Below are positions 9,003 through 17,209 of a stretch of DNA of 64,000 nt, piece after piece. The DNA comes from Pseudoselenomonas ruminantium (lineage in GTDB: Bacteria; Bacillota; Negativicutes; Selenomonadales; Selenomonadaceae): assembly GCF_900113715.1 (NCBI RefSeq), contig NZ_FOQK01000006.1, positions 30,182 to 94,181 of the forward strand, read 5' to 3'. The notes beneath the pieces are model-generated. The model made no database searches and was not told the origin of the DNA. It worked only from the letters and a program-made list of their open reading frames with translations. Each line of letters starts with the position of its first letter. Position 1 is the stretch's first letter. The position numbers and the translations under genes were made by a program.

Positions 9003-9750
9003 ACATGGTGATGAGCACGCGGTATATCGTATAGAAGCAAGTGAAGTATAGTAGCGTGAAGATGATGCGCTTGATGATGTGCACGGGAAAGAAGCGGAAG
9101 GTCAGCTGTCCGAGCAGGATGCCGCAAGCCAGGCCTGGCAATAGATAGATAAATTCGTACAGGCAGGGGGTAAGGCTTACGCCACCAAGTGCAAACGTCG
9201 CAAGCGAGACCAGATTGGAGAAGAAAAAGAAACCGATGGAGGTGGCGCGCAGCTCGCGGGCGGATAGGGCAGTGCTTGCCAGATACATGGCCACGGGCGG
9301 CCCCGCCATACCGGTCGTCATGGCCATGATGCCAGCGGCTATGCCTGTGCGGATGGTGTTGCGCGGACAGATGCGGATCTGTTGCTGCCTGAGCTGCATG
9401 ATGGCAAGCGAGACAAGCACCACGCAGCTGATGAGGATTTTGAGGTAATGGGCGGGAATGCCTGCATAGATCTGGTAGCCGAGCGGCTGTCCGATAACGG
9501 CGCCTAACAGCAGCCAGCCGATGACTTTCCATTGGCACTCGCGATGCAGCAGGATGGTCTGGGCGATGTTGCCGCAGGTGGCCAGCAGGATCATGATGGG
9601 GATGACAAGCTTGGGATCGTAGAAGAACATCAAAAGCGGCGCTGCGACGATGACAAGACCGAACCCTGTGATGGATTGCAGGAAAGCTGCGAGAAAGACG
9701 CAGAAAAGTGGCGCGATATGCAGTGAAAGGTTTATAAGATAGGTCTCCAT
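9001..9750 (-). CDS. TSUP (TauE/SafE) family membrane permease
   Basis: A 249-residue, highly hydrophobic protein with seven to eight membrane segments. It has the glycine- and proline-containing repeats of the TauE/SafE family: FLQSITGFG near residue 26 in the first half and MTTGMAGPPVAMY in the second half. The family exports or imports sulfur-containing anions and organic acids such as sulfite, sulfoacetate and taurine derivatives. The substrate here cannot be read from sequence. It stands alone, divergent from the GGDEF gene and convergent with the mutL operon. Confidence 0.88.
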   Translation of the reverse strand: METYLINLSLHIAPLFCVFLAAFLQSITGFGLVIVAAPLLMFFYDPKLVIPIMILLATCGNIAQTILLHRECQWKVIGWLLLGAVIGQPLGYQIYAGIPAHYLKILISCVVLVSLAIMQLRQQQIRICPRNTIRTGIAAGIMAMTTGMAGPPVAMYLASTALSARELRATSIGFFFFSNLVSLATFALGGVSLTPCLYEFIYLLPGLACGILLGQLTFRFFPVHIIKRIIFTLLYFTCFYTIYRVLITM

Positions 9751-9788
9751 AAAATCTACACCTGCCTTATTGTGCGTAATATATCCTC

Positions 9789-9794
9789 ATTATA
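9789..9794 (-). promoter_or_regulatory. Likely -10 box of the TSUP permease gene
   Basis: On the minus strand a perfect TATAAT lies about 40 bases before the permease start codon. No good -35 is seen at 17 bases. Confidence 0.4.
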
Positions 9795-9814
9795 CTACAG
9801 AATATGGAATCTTT

Positions 9815-9844
9815 TTGACTTATCAGATTCAATGAGAGTATAAT
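9815..9844 (+). promoter_or_regulatory. Promoter of the GGDEF gene
   Basis: TTGACT (9815-9820) and TATAAT (9839-9844) are 18 bases apart, giving a near-consensus housekeeping promoter with a 5' leader of about 65 bases. Confidence 0.7.
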
Positions 9845-9917
9845 GGGACTAAAGTTACAGTAATTATTTGCGGTTTTTCGTGTCTTTCTGTGTAATTCTT
9901 TCGCCAGGAGGATTTCG

Positions 9918-11288
9918 ATGTTGAAGTTCAAATCTATGCAATCTCGTTTGACAACAATATTTATCGGTATATCGTTCTTTACTATGCTTTTTTTAGGCAG
10001 CTGCGGTATTTATGGTGCTGTGCAGGAAAACAACCGTCTGATTGCGGAATTCCGCAAGGATATGGAAGAAAATGCCCAGCTGCAGCTTGAGTGGCAGACG
10101 CACTCGGCGCTAAGTGTCATCGAAAACTGCTATCAGGCGCAGGTGCGCGGTGAGCTTACACAGGAAGAGGCCATGCAGCGTGCGGCTGACCTCGTACGCA
10201 ATATGCGCTACGACAACGGCAAGGGATATTTTACCATCGATACGGACCAAGGAAAAAATGTCGTGCTGCTGGGCACAGAGGCCGAAGGCAAGCTGCGCAT
10301 CGATGCCAAAGATCCCGAGGGGCGTTACTTCATCCGGGAGATGATTCATCAGGCTAAGCTCGGTGGCGGCTTTTCTGATTTCATGTTCCCGAAGCCCGGT
10401 TTTTCAGATCCCTTGCCTAAACGCTATTACACGCTGGAGTTTGCGCCGTATCATTGGGTGATTGGCACGGGAATCTGGCTCGATCAGATTGACCGTCGCG
10501 TAGCCCTGCGTGAGAAGGCTTTTGTCCAGAATATGAAGGAGCAGGTCATCCGCACGCTCACGGGCCTCCTCCTGCTGGAAATCCTGTTTGTGCTGCTGGC
10601 CATCTTTGTCGGGCGGCGGCTGGCCTATCCGATCATGGTGGCAACGAAGCGCATGCGGGAACTCGGCAATGGCAAGCTTAGGATGGACAGCCAGACCGAG
10701 GCAGAGATGGAGGCGCTTGCCAAGCGCGACGATGAGTTCGGTGCCATGAGCCGCGCCATGAATGAGATGAATCAGAAGCTCTACGACAATCAGCAGCTCA
10801 TTTTGCGCATGGCGCAGAACGATGCCTTGACAGGCCTTGCCAATCGCCGTCACTTTGCGGAGTTTATCCAGAAATGTTCCGCTGATACCATGTTCACGCT
10901 GATTTCCTTGGATCTTGATCACTTCAAGCAGGTCAATGACAATTTCGGCCATCAGACGGGCGATGCGGCGCTGCTGATTTTAGCGGAAGTCTTGAAGAGC
11001 CAGTTTACCGATGCTTTGAATGTCCGCATGGGCGGCGATGAATTCCTCGTGGTGCTTACGGGAAAGGTTGACCATGCTGTGCTTGAGGAGCGGCTGCGGA
11101 CGTTCATGCGGCAGCTGATCGCTGTCTATCAGCAGGATGAAGGGCTGCAGTGTTTGACCGTGAGTGCAGGCATTGCGTATGCCAAGGAACAGCCTGTACC
11201 CATTGAGGTATTGATGAACCAGAGCGATGAGGCGTTGTATGAGGCGAAAGCCTGCGGGCGTTCCTGCTACCGTGTGTATCAGGGGTAA
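9918..11288 (+). CDS. Membrane diguanylate cyclase (Cache-HAMP-GGDEF)
   Basis: A 456-residue protein that should make cyclic di-GMP in response to an extracellular ligand. An N-terminal membrane helix (about residues 12-32) precedes a single Cache domain of about 150 residues with the YFTIDTDQGKNV and WVIGTGIW signatures. A second helix lies at about 212-234, then HAMP, then a GGDEF domain with intact GGDEF at 372-376. The RxxD inhibitory site normally just upstream is not conserved (QFTD here), so product inhibition may be weak. SD AGGAGG precedes the ATG. It is monocistronic with its own promoter and a very strong terminator. Confidence 0.93.
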   Translation: MLKFKSMQSRLTTIFIGISFFTMLFLGSCGIYGAVQENNRLIAEFRKDMEENAQLQLEWQTHSALSVIENCYQAQVRGELTQEEAMQRAADLVRNMRYDNGKGYFTIDTDQGKNVVLLGTEAEGKLRIDAKDPEGRYFIREMIHQAKLGGGFSDFMFPKPGFSDPLPKRYYTLEFAPYHWVIGTGIWLDQIDRRVALREKAFVQNMKEQVIRTLTGLLLLEILFVLLAIFVGRRLAYPIMVATKRMRELGNGKLRMDSQTEAEMEALAKRDDEFGAMSRAMNEMNQKLYDNQQLILRMAQNDALTGLANRRHFAEFIQKCSADTMFTLISLDLDHFKQVNDNFGHQTGDAALLILAEVLKSQFTDALNVRMGGDEFLVVLTGKVDHAVLEERLRTFMRQLIAVYQQDEGLQCLTVSAGIAYAKEQPVPIEVLMNQSDEALYEAKACGRSCYRVYQG

Positions 11289-11303
11289 CTAAAGACAGTG
11301 TAC

Positions 11304-11358
11304 AAAGGAGCTTATTACATGAGTGAGGGTTCACTTATGTAATAAGCTCCTTTTAGTG
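11304..11358 (+). terminator. Strong terminator after the GGDEF gene
   Basis: A hairpin of over 20 bp (AAAGGAGCTTATTACAT paired with ATGTAATAAGCTCCTTT, continuing through AGTGA/TCACT with one G-T pair) is followed by TTTT. It insulates the AT-rich cassette that follows. Confidence 0.88.
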
Positions 11359-11372
11359 TAGGCAGGATTTTT

Positions 11373-11402
11373 TTGAGGATTATAGAAATAGTAAAGTAGA
11401 CT
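11373..11402 (+). promoter_or_regulatory. Possible promoter of the A-B1-B2 cassette
   Basis: TTGAGG (11373-11378) and TAGACT (11397-11402) are 18 bases apart, between the preceding terminator and the first gene. The match is imperfect, so the exact site is uncertain. Confidence 0.4.
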
Positions 11403-11432
11403 GAATATTCGGTATTGACGAGGGCAAGGAAG

Positions 11433-13142
11433 ATGGATAACAAAACATACGAGGGAAATGTGTTACATAATCCCAAATATAAAAAGCAACAAAAAGTATT
11501 CAATTCTTACCAAATTGCAGTGGAAAATGCCGCCAATGCTGAACCGCTGACAAAATGTCATGCTAAACAAGGGCATGGCTTTAGTGCTGAACGGGCAAAT
11601 AACCTAATCGATAGAGCTCATGGCAAAGATGCGATTATATTAGGAGATGATAATAAGAAAAATGGGCCTGACCGTCAGGTCGATGGTGTTCTTATACAGA
11701 CGAAGTATTGCCAGACGGCAGCTGAATCTGTTAATGCAGCTTTTCGTAATGGCACTTATCGATATATTGATGCTGAAGGTAATTTTATGCAATTAGAAGT
11801 GCCGAAAGATCAATATCATGAGGCTGTACAGCATATGCGGCGAAAGATTGAGCAGGGGCAGGTGCCGGGAACAACAAATCCTGATGATGCAACAAAAATA
11901 GTTCGGCAGGGAAATGTTGACTATGCGACAGCCAAGAGGATAGCCAAGGCAGGAAACATAGACTCTTTAACATTTGATGCCGTTCATGGTGCGATTATTG
12001 CGACAACGGCATTGGGCATATCTGCAACGATTACATTTGCACAGGCAGTTTGGCGTGGGGAAGATGCAAACAAGGCTTTAGAAATGTCAATATGCAGTGG
12101 AATCAAAGCCGGTGGAATTGCCTTTGCCAGCTCGGTTTTGACCGCGCAATTAGCAAGAACAGGACTGAATCAGATGTTGATGGCTCCCTCTATTAAGTTG
12201 GTGCAAATGCTGCCAAGCAGTGTGCGGCATGAGATGGTAAATGTATTACGGGATGCAGCAAAAATAAATACGAAAATATATGGTCAAGCGGCGACAAATA
12301 ATTTAGCTAAGGGGTTAAGGGCAAATTTTGCGGCAGCGGCAATTACAACCATTGTCATGTCCGTCGGGGATATCAGTAATTTCTTTCAAAGCAAGATATC
12401 TGGCAAACAGTTGTTTAAGAATATGTCTACAGTTGCTAGTGGTGTGGTGGGCGGTTATATCGGTTATGCTGCTGGGCTGGCATTGGCGGGCCCTTTGGGC
12501 GCCTTTGTCGTTGGGTTAGTTGGTGGAACGTTATCTGGTGAAGCAACGAAAAAATTGCTGGATAAATTTATTGAAGATGATGCTGTGCAAATGGTAGCGA
12601 TCCTGAATCAACAACTTGTCCTGTTGGCACAGGAATATTTACTCAGTGAAGAAGAATTAAAGATTGTTGTGGATGAATTACAGGATGTTTTGCAAGCTGG
12701 GGCACTGCTCTATATGTATGCTAGTGAGGATAAAGTGATATTTGCTAATGAATTGCTGACTAAGACGATAGAAGATGTTATAAAATGGCGTGTCAACATA
12801 GTGATACCTGATAATGAAAAGATACAAACAGGTATAGGGATTGCCCTCAGTAAAGCGCAGACAAGCGATGGTTTGAATGAATATACAATGGCGGCTCAAT
12901 TAGACAGTCAAAAGATAGGGGAAAGATTATTAGGACGTGGCTTGTCAGAGCGAGCCGCACGCAAAGCGTGGTATGTGACAAGACAGATAAATGTGATATC
13001 ACAACAGCAAGAATTGTTATTGCAGACAATGGCCGCTGATGAGAAGCAATATAAAGAACGAAATTGGGAATTACAGAGAGAAAAAGAAAATTATAAGGCA
13101 GAGGTAAAACGGTTATTGGAGGGTATGGATAATGGCAAATGA
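11433..13142 (+). CDS. Cassette protein A: possible nuclease-like motif plus hydrophobic glycine-rich domain
   Basis: A 569-residue protein I cannot name. The ATG at 11433 is chosen because GAGG lies nine bases upstream. Residues 47-95 contain GHGFSAERANNL, then GPDRQVDG and IQTKYC. An early Glu (E53), Asp residues (D80, D84) and a QxK (89-91) recall Mrr-type PD-(D/E)xK nucleases, though the spacing is short and this is inference only. Residues 183-207, 225-243, 296-318 and 334-369 are hydrophobic and Gly/Ala-rich, the last like a glycine zipper, suggesting membrane insertion. The last 70 residues are charged and probably coiled coil. There is no signal peptide. Base composition is far more AT-rich than in the flanking genes. 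It overlaps B1 by 11 bases. Confidence 0.8.
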   Translation: MDNKTYEGNVLHNPKYKKQQKVFNSYQIAVENAANAEPLTKCHAKQGHGFSAERANNLIDRAHGKDAIILGDDNKKNGPDRQVDGVLIQTKYCQTAAESVNAAFRNGTYRYIDAEGNFMQLEVPKDQYHEAVQHMRRKIEQGQVPGTTNPDDATKIVRQGNVDYATAKRIAKAGNIDSLTFDAVHGAIIATTALGISATITFAQAVWRGEDANKALEMSICSGIKAGGIAFASSVLTAQLARTGLNQMLMAPSIKLVQMLPSSVRHEMVNVLRDAAKINTKIYGQAATNNLAKGLRANFAAAAITTIVMSVGDISNFFQSKISGKQLFKNMSTVASGVVGGYIGYAAGLALAGPLGAFVVGLVGGTLSGEATKKLLDKFIEDDAVQMVAILNQQLVLLAQEYLLSEEELKIVVDELQDVLQAGALLYMYASEDKVIFANELLTKTIEDVIKWRVNIVIPDNEKIQTGIGIALSKAQTSDGLNEYTMAAQLDSQKIGERLLGRGLSERAARKAWYVTRQINVISQQQELLLQTMAADEKQYKERNWELQREKENYKAEVKRLLEGMDNGK

Positions 13143-15324
13143 ACTTATGCTTGTTAAAGGTGATGTCTTTACGACAGAGGAGCGCAGTGCCTTTGAAGCG
13201 GAATTGGATAAGTATGTAATGCGGAATCAAAATAATCGGCAGGAGATAAATCAGTTGGTTTTTGAAGCTGTAGCTACGATGACAGAAGCTGATGAAGCAC
13301 AGGCCGAGTTGGAAAATAAATCTTTTTTGCAAAGATTGGTGGGAGGATTAACTGGCAGTAATAAGGCGTTGCAGGATAAAATCAATAAGAATCGTGCTGC
13401 GGCCCAGTATGCTGCTCAGCAGACATTGAATAAACTGGCAGAGCAAAATATGATGAGTTATGAATTGATTGTTGCTGTAAATAATAAGCTTAATGCTTCG
13501 CTGAACGAGGCAAATGAAGAGTTTAAAAATATTTATAGCGGATTGGTGAAATTTTTACGTCGCAGTGTTAATGCCTTAGTTATGATAGAAGAGCGTTTAG
13601 AAAAGATAGAACATAATGTGGAATTGGGTAGATGGAAGGATATGATTCGCTTTAACGAATTAGATGATACGGAATATAAGGATCTGAGTCCAACAGGGAA
13701 AATTGTATGTATTGCAAGAGATTTCTATGAAAAGACGAAGGGGACTTGGTCAACAGAAGATTTGCTGTATATCAGAAGCGTAATGGCGGAGATTGGTATT
13801 CAACAGAAAGATAAAGTGAATTATTATCAGGTATTGCAAGAGATTAATACAAATAAAGCAATTAAAGATAAATTATTGGGAGATGTGAAAACGTTACAAA
13901 ATGTAAAGCCGCAGTATATGATTTCAATGGGGGTGTTGGGTAAACTGGATAGTTTGTCATCCCAAGAAAAGTATGTGGTTGAAACAATGAGTACATTCTT
14001 ACGGGATAAGGGCGTTAATATAACCGAACAGGAAGTATGTGATAACTTAACACAAAAATATATACATGATATAGCTGGTGTGAATTTGAATGTGGATGTT
14101 GATGCCTACGATATGATATTGGATTTGCTTTACAATATAAAAGGCTTAGAAGATATAGATAACACAAAAATAATTGCAGAAGAAACGCCTGTGGCAATGA
14201 TAACGGAAAATGAAGAGATGAATGATTTTAAAGAAGCAGAGAAATTATATTTGCAATGTAAATTCAAGGAGGCTGCCAAGAAACTCACCAAGGTTGCGGA
14301 AAACGGAAGTGCAAGGGCTATGTATATGTTAGGGGAAATTTACAATGGCTTATTGCCAGAATGTGATTGTGACAAAGAATTAGCGAGATATTGGTGGTAT
14401 AGAGGCGCACGAGAAAGAGATGTATTATGCAGAGAAAAGTGTGACTATGGTGAGCGGGAACATCGCGAAATGGAACTGCGTAATTTAGCAGATAATGGTG
14501 ATATGTATGCACAATTCATATTGGGGAATGATTATTATTGGGATGAAGAAAAAGGTATAAATTTATTGTTAAAATCAGCAGAACAAGGGTACTTTTTAGC
14601 AATGGAAGAGTTGGGATTATTATATGCAGTAAATCATGATGAAAAAGCAAAAAAATGGTTTCGCACGGCAGGTGAAGTGGGATATGATGCAGGATGGTGG
14701 TTTTTGGCGGATTTCGTAAATAATGTTCATGAAGAATGGAAATGTTATAATTTAGCTTATGAATTAAATGGTCACTATAGTGGATTAAGTGCAATCGCTA
14801 TGGGCGATATGTGTGATAACGAAAGTGAAAAAGTCAAATGGTATAATATAGCAGGACAATTAGGGTGTTCGAAGGCATATTACAAGCTTGGAAAGATTTA
14901 TTATGGAATAAATCAAGATGGTAGATGTAGATTAGATAAAGCAATAGAAAGTTATCAAAAATGCTATGATTTTCATGAGATGTTTGCTGGTGCTAGTGCA
15001 TATGAAATTGGATTGTTATATAAATATGAAAATTTAAGTAAAGCAATAGAATGGTTAAAAAAATCTGCTGATGAAGGATATGATTGGGGATGCTATGAAT
15101 TAGGGCGTATTTTTTATAATAAAGAAGATCTAGCCTTGGCTAGTTACTATTTCTTTAAGGCTTACGAATTAAAAGGCGAAGCACAAAAGGAAGCTGAAGC
15201 TAAAATTCGCGATATATATCTAGATCTTAAAGCAAATAAAATAATATCTGATGGGAAGAGAGATGAGCATAATATGATTGGGGCTGCACTCAGAGTTATT
15301 ATGCTTAATAAAATTAATATATAG
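13132..15324 (+). CDS. Cassette protein B1: helical N-terminal domain plus Sel1-like repeats
   Basis: A 730-residue protein of unknown function. The ATG has GGAGGG eight bases upstream, inside gene A, so the two are translationally coupled. Residues 1-150 are helical with heptad character and include the block 42-109 shared exactly with B2. A middle helical domain runs to about 350. Residues 365-700 are a chain of Sel1-like (TPR-related) repeats with the pattern A-x2-LG-x-(I/L)Y, for example ARAMYMLGEIYNG and GCYELGRIFYN. Such arrays mediate protein-protein contacts. No signal peptide or membrane helix is seen, so it is probably cytoplasmic. AT-rich codon usage matches A and B2 and not the flanks. 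Confidence 0.8.
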   Translation: MANELMLVKGDVFTTEERSAFEAELDKYVMRNQNNRQEINQLVFEAVATMTEADEAQAELENKSFLQRLVGGLTGSNKALQDKINKNRAAAQYAAQQTLNKLAEQNMMSYELIVAVNNKLNASLNEANEEFKNIYSGLVKFLRRSVNALVMIEERLEKIEHNVELGRWKDMIRFNELDDTEYKDLSPTGKIVCIARDFYEKTKGTWSTEDLLYIRSVMAEIGIQQKDKVNYYQVLQEINTNKAIKDKLLGDVKTLQNVKPQYMISMGVLGKLDSLSSQEKYVVETMSTFLRDKGVNITEQEVCDNLTQKYIHDIAGVNLNVDVDAYDMILDLLYNIKGLEDIDNTKIIAEETPVAMITENEEMNDFKEAEKLYLQCKFKEAAKKLTKVAENGSARAMYMLGEIYNGLLPECDCDKELARYWWYRGARERDVLCREKCDYGEREHREMELRNLADNGDMYAQFILGNDYYWDEEKGINLLLKSAEQGYFLAMEELGLLYAVNHDEKAKKWFRTAGEVGYDAGWWFLADFVNNVHEEWKCYNLAYELNGHYSGLSAIAMGDMCDNESEKVKWYNIAGQLGCSKAYYKLGKIYYGINQDGRCRLDKAIESYQKCYDFHEMFAGASAYEIGLLYKYENLSKAIEWLKKSADEGYDWGCYELGRIFYNKEDLALASYYFFKAYELKGEAQKEAEAKIRDIYLDLKANKIISDGKRDEHNMIGAALRVIMLNKINI
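13255..13458 (+). repeat. Paralogous repeat, copy 1 (in B1)
   Basis: This segment encodes the 68 residues shared without change with B2 at 15487-15690. Within it 13342-13403 (62 bases) is identical at DNA level to 15574-15635, synonymous positions included, while the sequence on either side carries several silent differences. Confidence 0.9.
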
Positions 15325-15366
15325 ATTGGCTACAAATTGATGATAAACAGAGAGGGATGAGTATTG

Positions 15367-17079
15367 ATGGATCGATTAAGTGTTTATGATGGAGATATAT
15401 TCACGACAGATGAATCAAAAAGTTTTGAGATGGAATTGGAAAATTATATAAGTCGCAATAAAAGTAATCGACAAGAGATAAATCGTTTGGTGTTCGAAGC
15501 AGTGGCTACGATGACAGAGGCTGACGAAGCACAGGCAGAGTTGGAGAACAAATCCTTTTTACAAAGACTGGTAGGAGGATTAACTGGCAGTAATAAGGCG
15601 TTGCAGGATAAAATCAATAAGAATCGTGCTGCGGCGCAATATGCTGCACAACAGACATTGAATAAACTGGCAGAGCAAAATATGATGAGTTTTGAACTGA
15701 TTGCTTCTGTAAATAATAAGCTTAATGCTCTATCTGTTAATGTTAATGCAGAGTTTAACAATATTTATGCAGGCTTAGCAAAGTTCTTACGCCATAATCG
15801 TAATGAAATGGCAATGATGGTGTCACGTCTGGATAAAATTGAACGTAATGTTAATTTGCTGACATGGCAGAGTTCTATAGAATATCAAGAATTTAATGGC
15901 GTAGAATATGTTGATTTGAATGATACGGGTAAGATTGTATGCCTAATAAGAGATTTTTATGATATTACTAAAGGAAATTGGTCGTTGGCTGATTTGCTGT
16001 TGTTAAAAACCGCAATGTCTACAATGGATATACAGCCTAAAAAGAAAATAAAGTATTTTGAAGTGCTGCAAGATATTCACTTTGACAGAGACTTGCAAGC
16101 AAAATTACTGGGGGGTAATGGGAAACTTAGCTGTATTAAGGAGCCTGAACAGTTGATGTCGTTAGCAGTATTAGCAAAGCTGGATGTTTTGGAAAATGAT
16201 GAGAAATATGTGGTGGATACTGTAGTTGAATACATAACGGATCAAGGAGGAGATGCTTTAGCCGTAGATGTGCAAAATGATTTAGTGAGAAAATATATGT
16301 ATAATAAGGCTCATGTAAATGTGGATACGGAAGTGGAAGTCTATGATATGGTCTTAGACCTATTATATAATATAAAACAGGCATTGAATGAGGAAGCATC
16401 AGAAGATAAATCGTTGATGTTGGAGACGAACGCAGGCGGATATCAAACTATGACATTCGAAGAAGCACAAAAACTGTTCTTGGCATGTGAAATGAAGGAA
16501 GCATTGACTGTGTTAAAGGAATTGAAGCCTAAAGATGGCAAAATAATGTACTTGATGGGAAGGATTTATGCCTGGGGGATTGATGGAGAAAGGGATAATG
16601 CAAAAGCTTATGAGTGTTGGCGCGAAGGTGTGGATTTTGATGATGTATTATGTAGATATCTAGTAAACAAGTGGACAGATATGGGGGCAATGAGCGAAAT
16701 AAAACACCTTGCGGATATGGGGGATATGTATGCTCTTTATGAATGGGCGCAGTTTAAGGAGAACTATAGAAATAAAAAAGGATATGAAATACTGAGAAAA
16801 TCTGCTGCACGAGGATTGTTTTTGGCAATGAATGAGCTGGGTGATATATGTGCTGCTTCAAAAAATGGAAAGGAGTCTTGCAAATGGTATGAGAGATCAG
16901 GAAATGAAGGTTGTGATTATGGTTGGTATAAACTAGGAGAGATTTATCATCATGGATTGAAGGGCGTAGCTATGAATAAAGAACAGGCAAAAGAGTGTTA
17001 TATGCGTGCTATAAATTTAAAGGGAATGTATTATAAATCAGCAAAATGGGAATTGGCGAAACTAAAGCCATCATTTTAA
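15367..17079 (+). CDS. Cassette protein B2: shorter paralogue of B1
   Basis: A 570-residue paralogue of B1 starting 42 bases after it, with GAGAGGG upstream of the ATG at 15367. Residues 41-108 are identical to B1 residues 42-109, and the middle domain to about residue 350 is clearly homologous but diverged (shared TGKIVC-x2-RDFY and YMI/YDM-x-LDLLYNIK segments). The Sel1-like region (about 365-560) is shorter and differs from that of B1. This pattern fits duplication followed by divergence of the repeat region, with constraint or gene conversion over the shared block. It is the last gene before a bidirectional terminator. Function is unknown. Confidence 0.8.
   Translation: MDRLSVYDGDIFTTDESKSFEMELENYISRNKSNRQEINRLVFEAVATMTEADEAQAELENKSFLQRLVGGLTGSNKALQDKINKNRAAAQYAAQQTLNKLAEQNMMSFELIASVNNKLNALSVNVNAEFNNIYAGLAKFLRHNRNEMAMMVSRLDKIERNVNLLTWQSSIEYQEFNGVEYVDLNDTGKIVCLIRDFYDITKGNWSLADLLLLKTAMSTMDIQPKKKIKYFEVLQDIHFDRDLQAKLLGGNGKLSCIKEPEQLMSLAVLAKLDVLENDEKYVVDTVVEYITDQGGDALAVDVQNDLVRKYMYNKAHVNVDTEVEVYDMVLDLLYNIKQALNEEASEDKSLMLETNAGGYQTMTFEEAQKLFLACEMKEALTVLKELKPKDGKIMYLMGRIYAWGIDGERDNAKAYECWREGVDFDDVLCRYLVNKWTDMGAMSEIKHLADMGDMYALYEWAQFKENYRNKKGYEILRKSAARGLFLAMNELGDICAASKNGKESCKWYERSGNEGCDYGWYKLGEIYHHGLKGVAMNKEQAKECYMRAINLKGMYYKSAKWELAKLKPSF
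15487..15690 (+). repeat. Paralogous repeat, copy 2 (in B2)
   Basis: Second copy of the duplicated block described for 13255-13458. It is a direct repeat about 2.2 kb away from the first copy. Confidence 0.9.
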
Positions 17080-17153
17080 TTAATAATAGATGCTCGAGAA
17101 GTGTACGATTTCTTTTGAGAACATGTTGCATAAAAATAGGATTTGAAATTAAA

Positions 17154-17206
17154 GAGCACAAGAAAAACGATGATTTATAAAATCACTTTCTTGTGCTCAA
17201 TTTTTT
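17154..17206. terminator. Bidirectional terminator at the 3' edge of the cassette
   Basis: A 12-bp perfect stem GAGCACAAGAAA / TTTCTTGTGCTC, with a further inner stem TGATTT/AAATCA, is followed by a T run on the plus strand and flanked by A on the left. It can end both the cassette and the convergent peptidase operon. Confidence 0.88.
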
Positions 17207-17209
17207 CGG

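Noticed and set aside
14215-15250. Reading the B1 repeats as classical TPRs of a chaperone
   Set aside because: The spacing and the A-x2-LG-x-(I/L)Y pattern fit Sel1-like repeats better, and no chaperone partner domain is present.
11359-17209. Integrase, transposase or att site around the AT-rich cassette
   Set aside because: I looked for mobility genes, tRNA targets and flanking direct repeats and saw none; acquisition is inferred only from composition.
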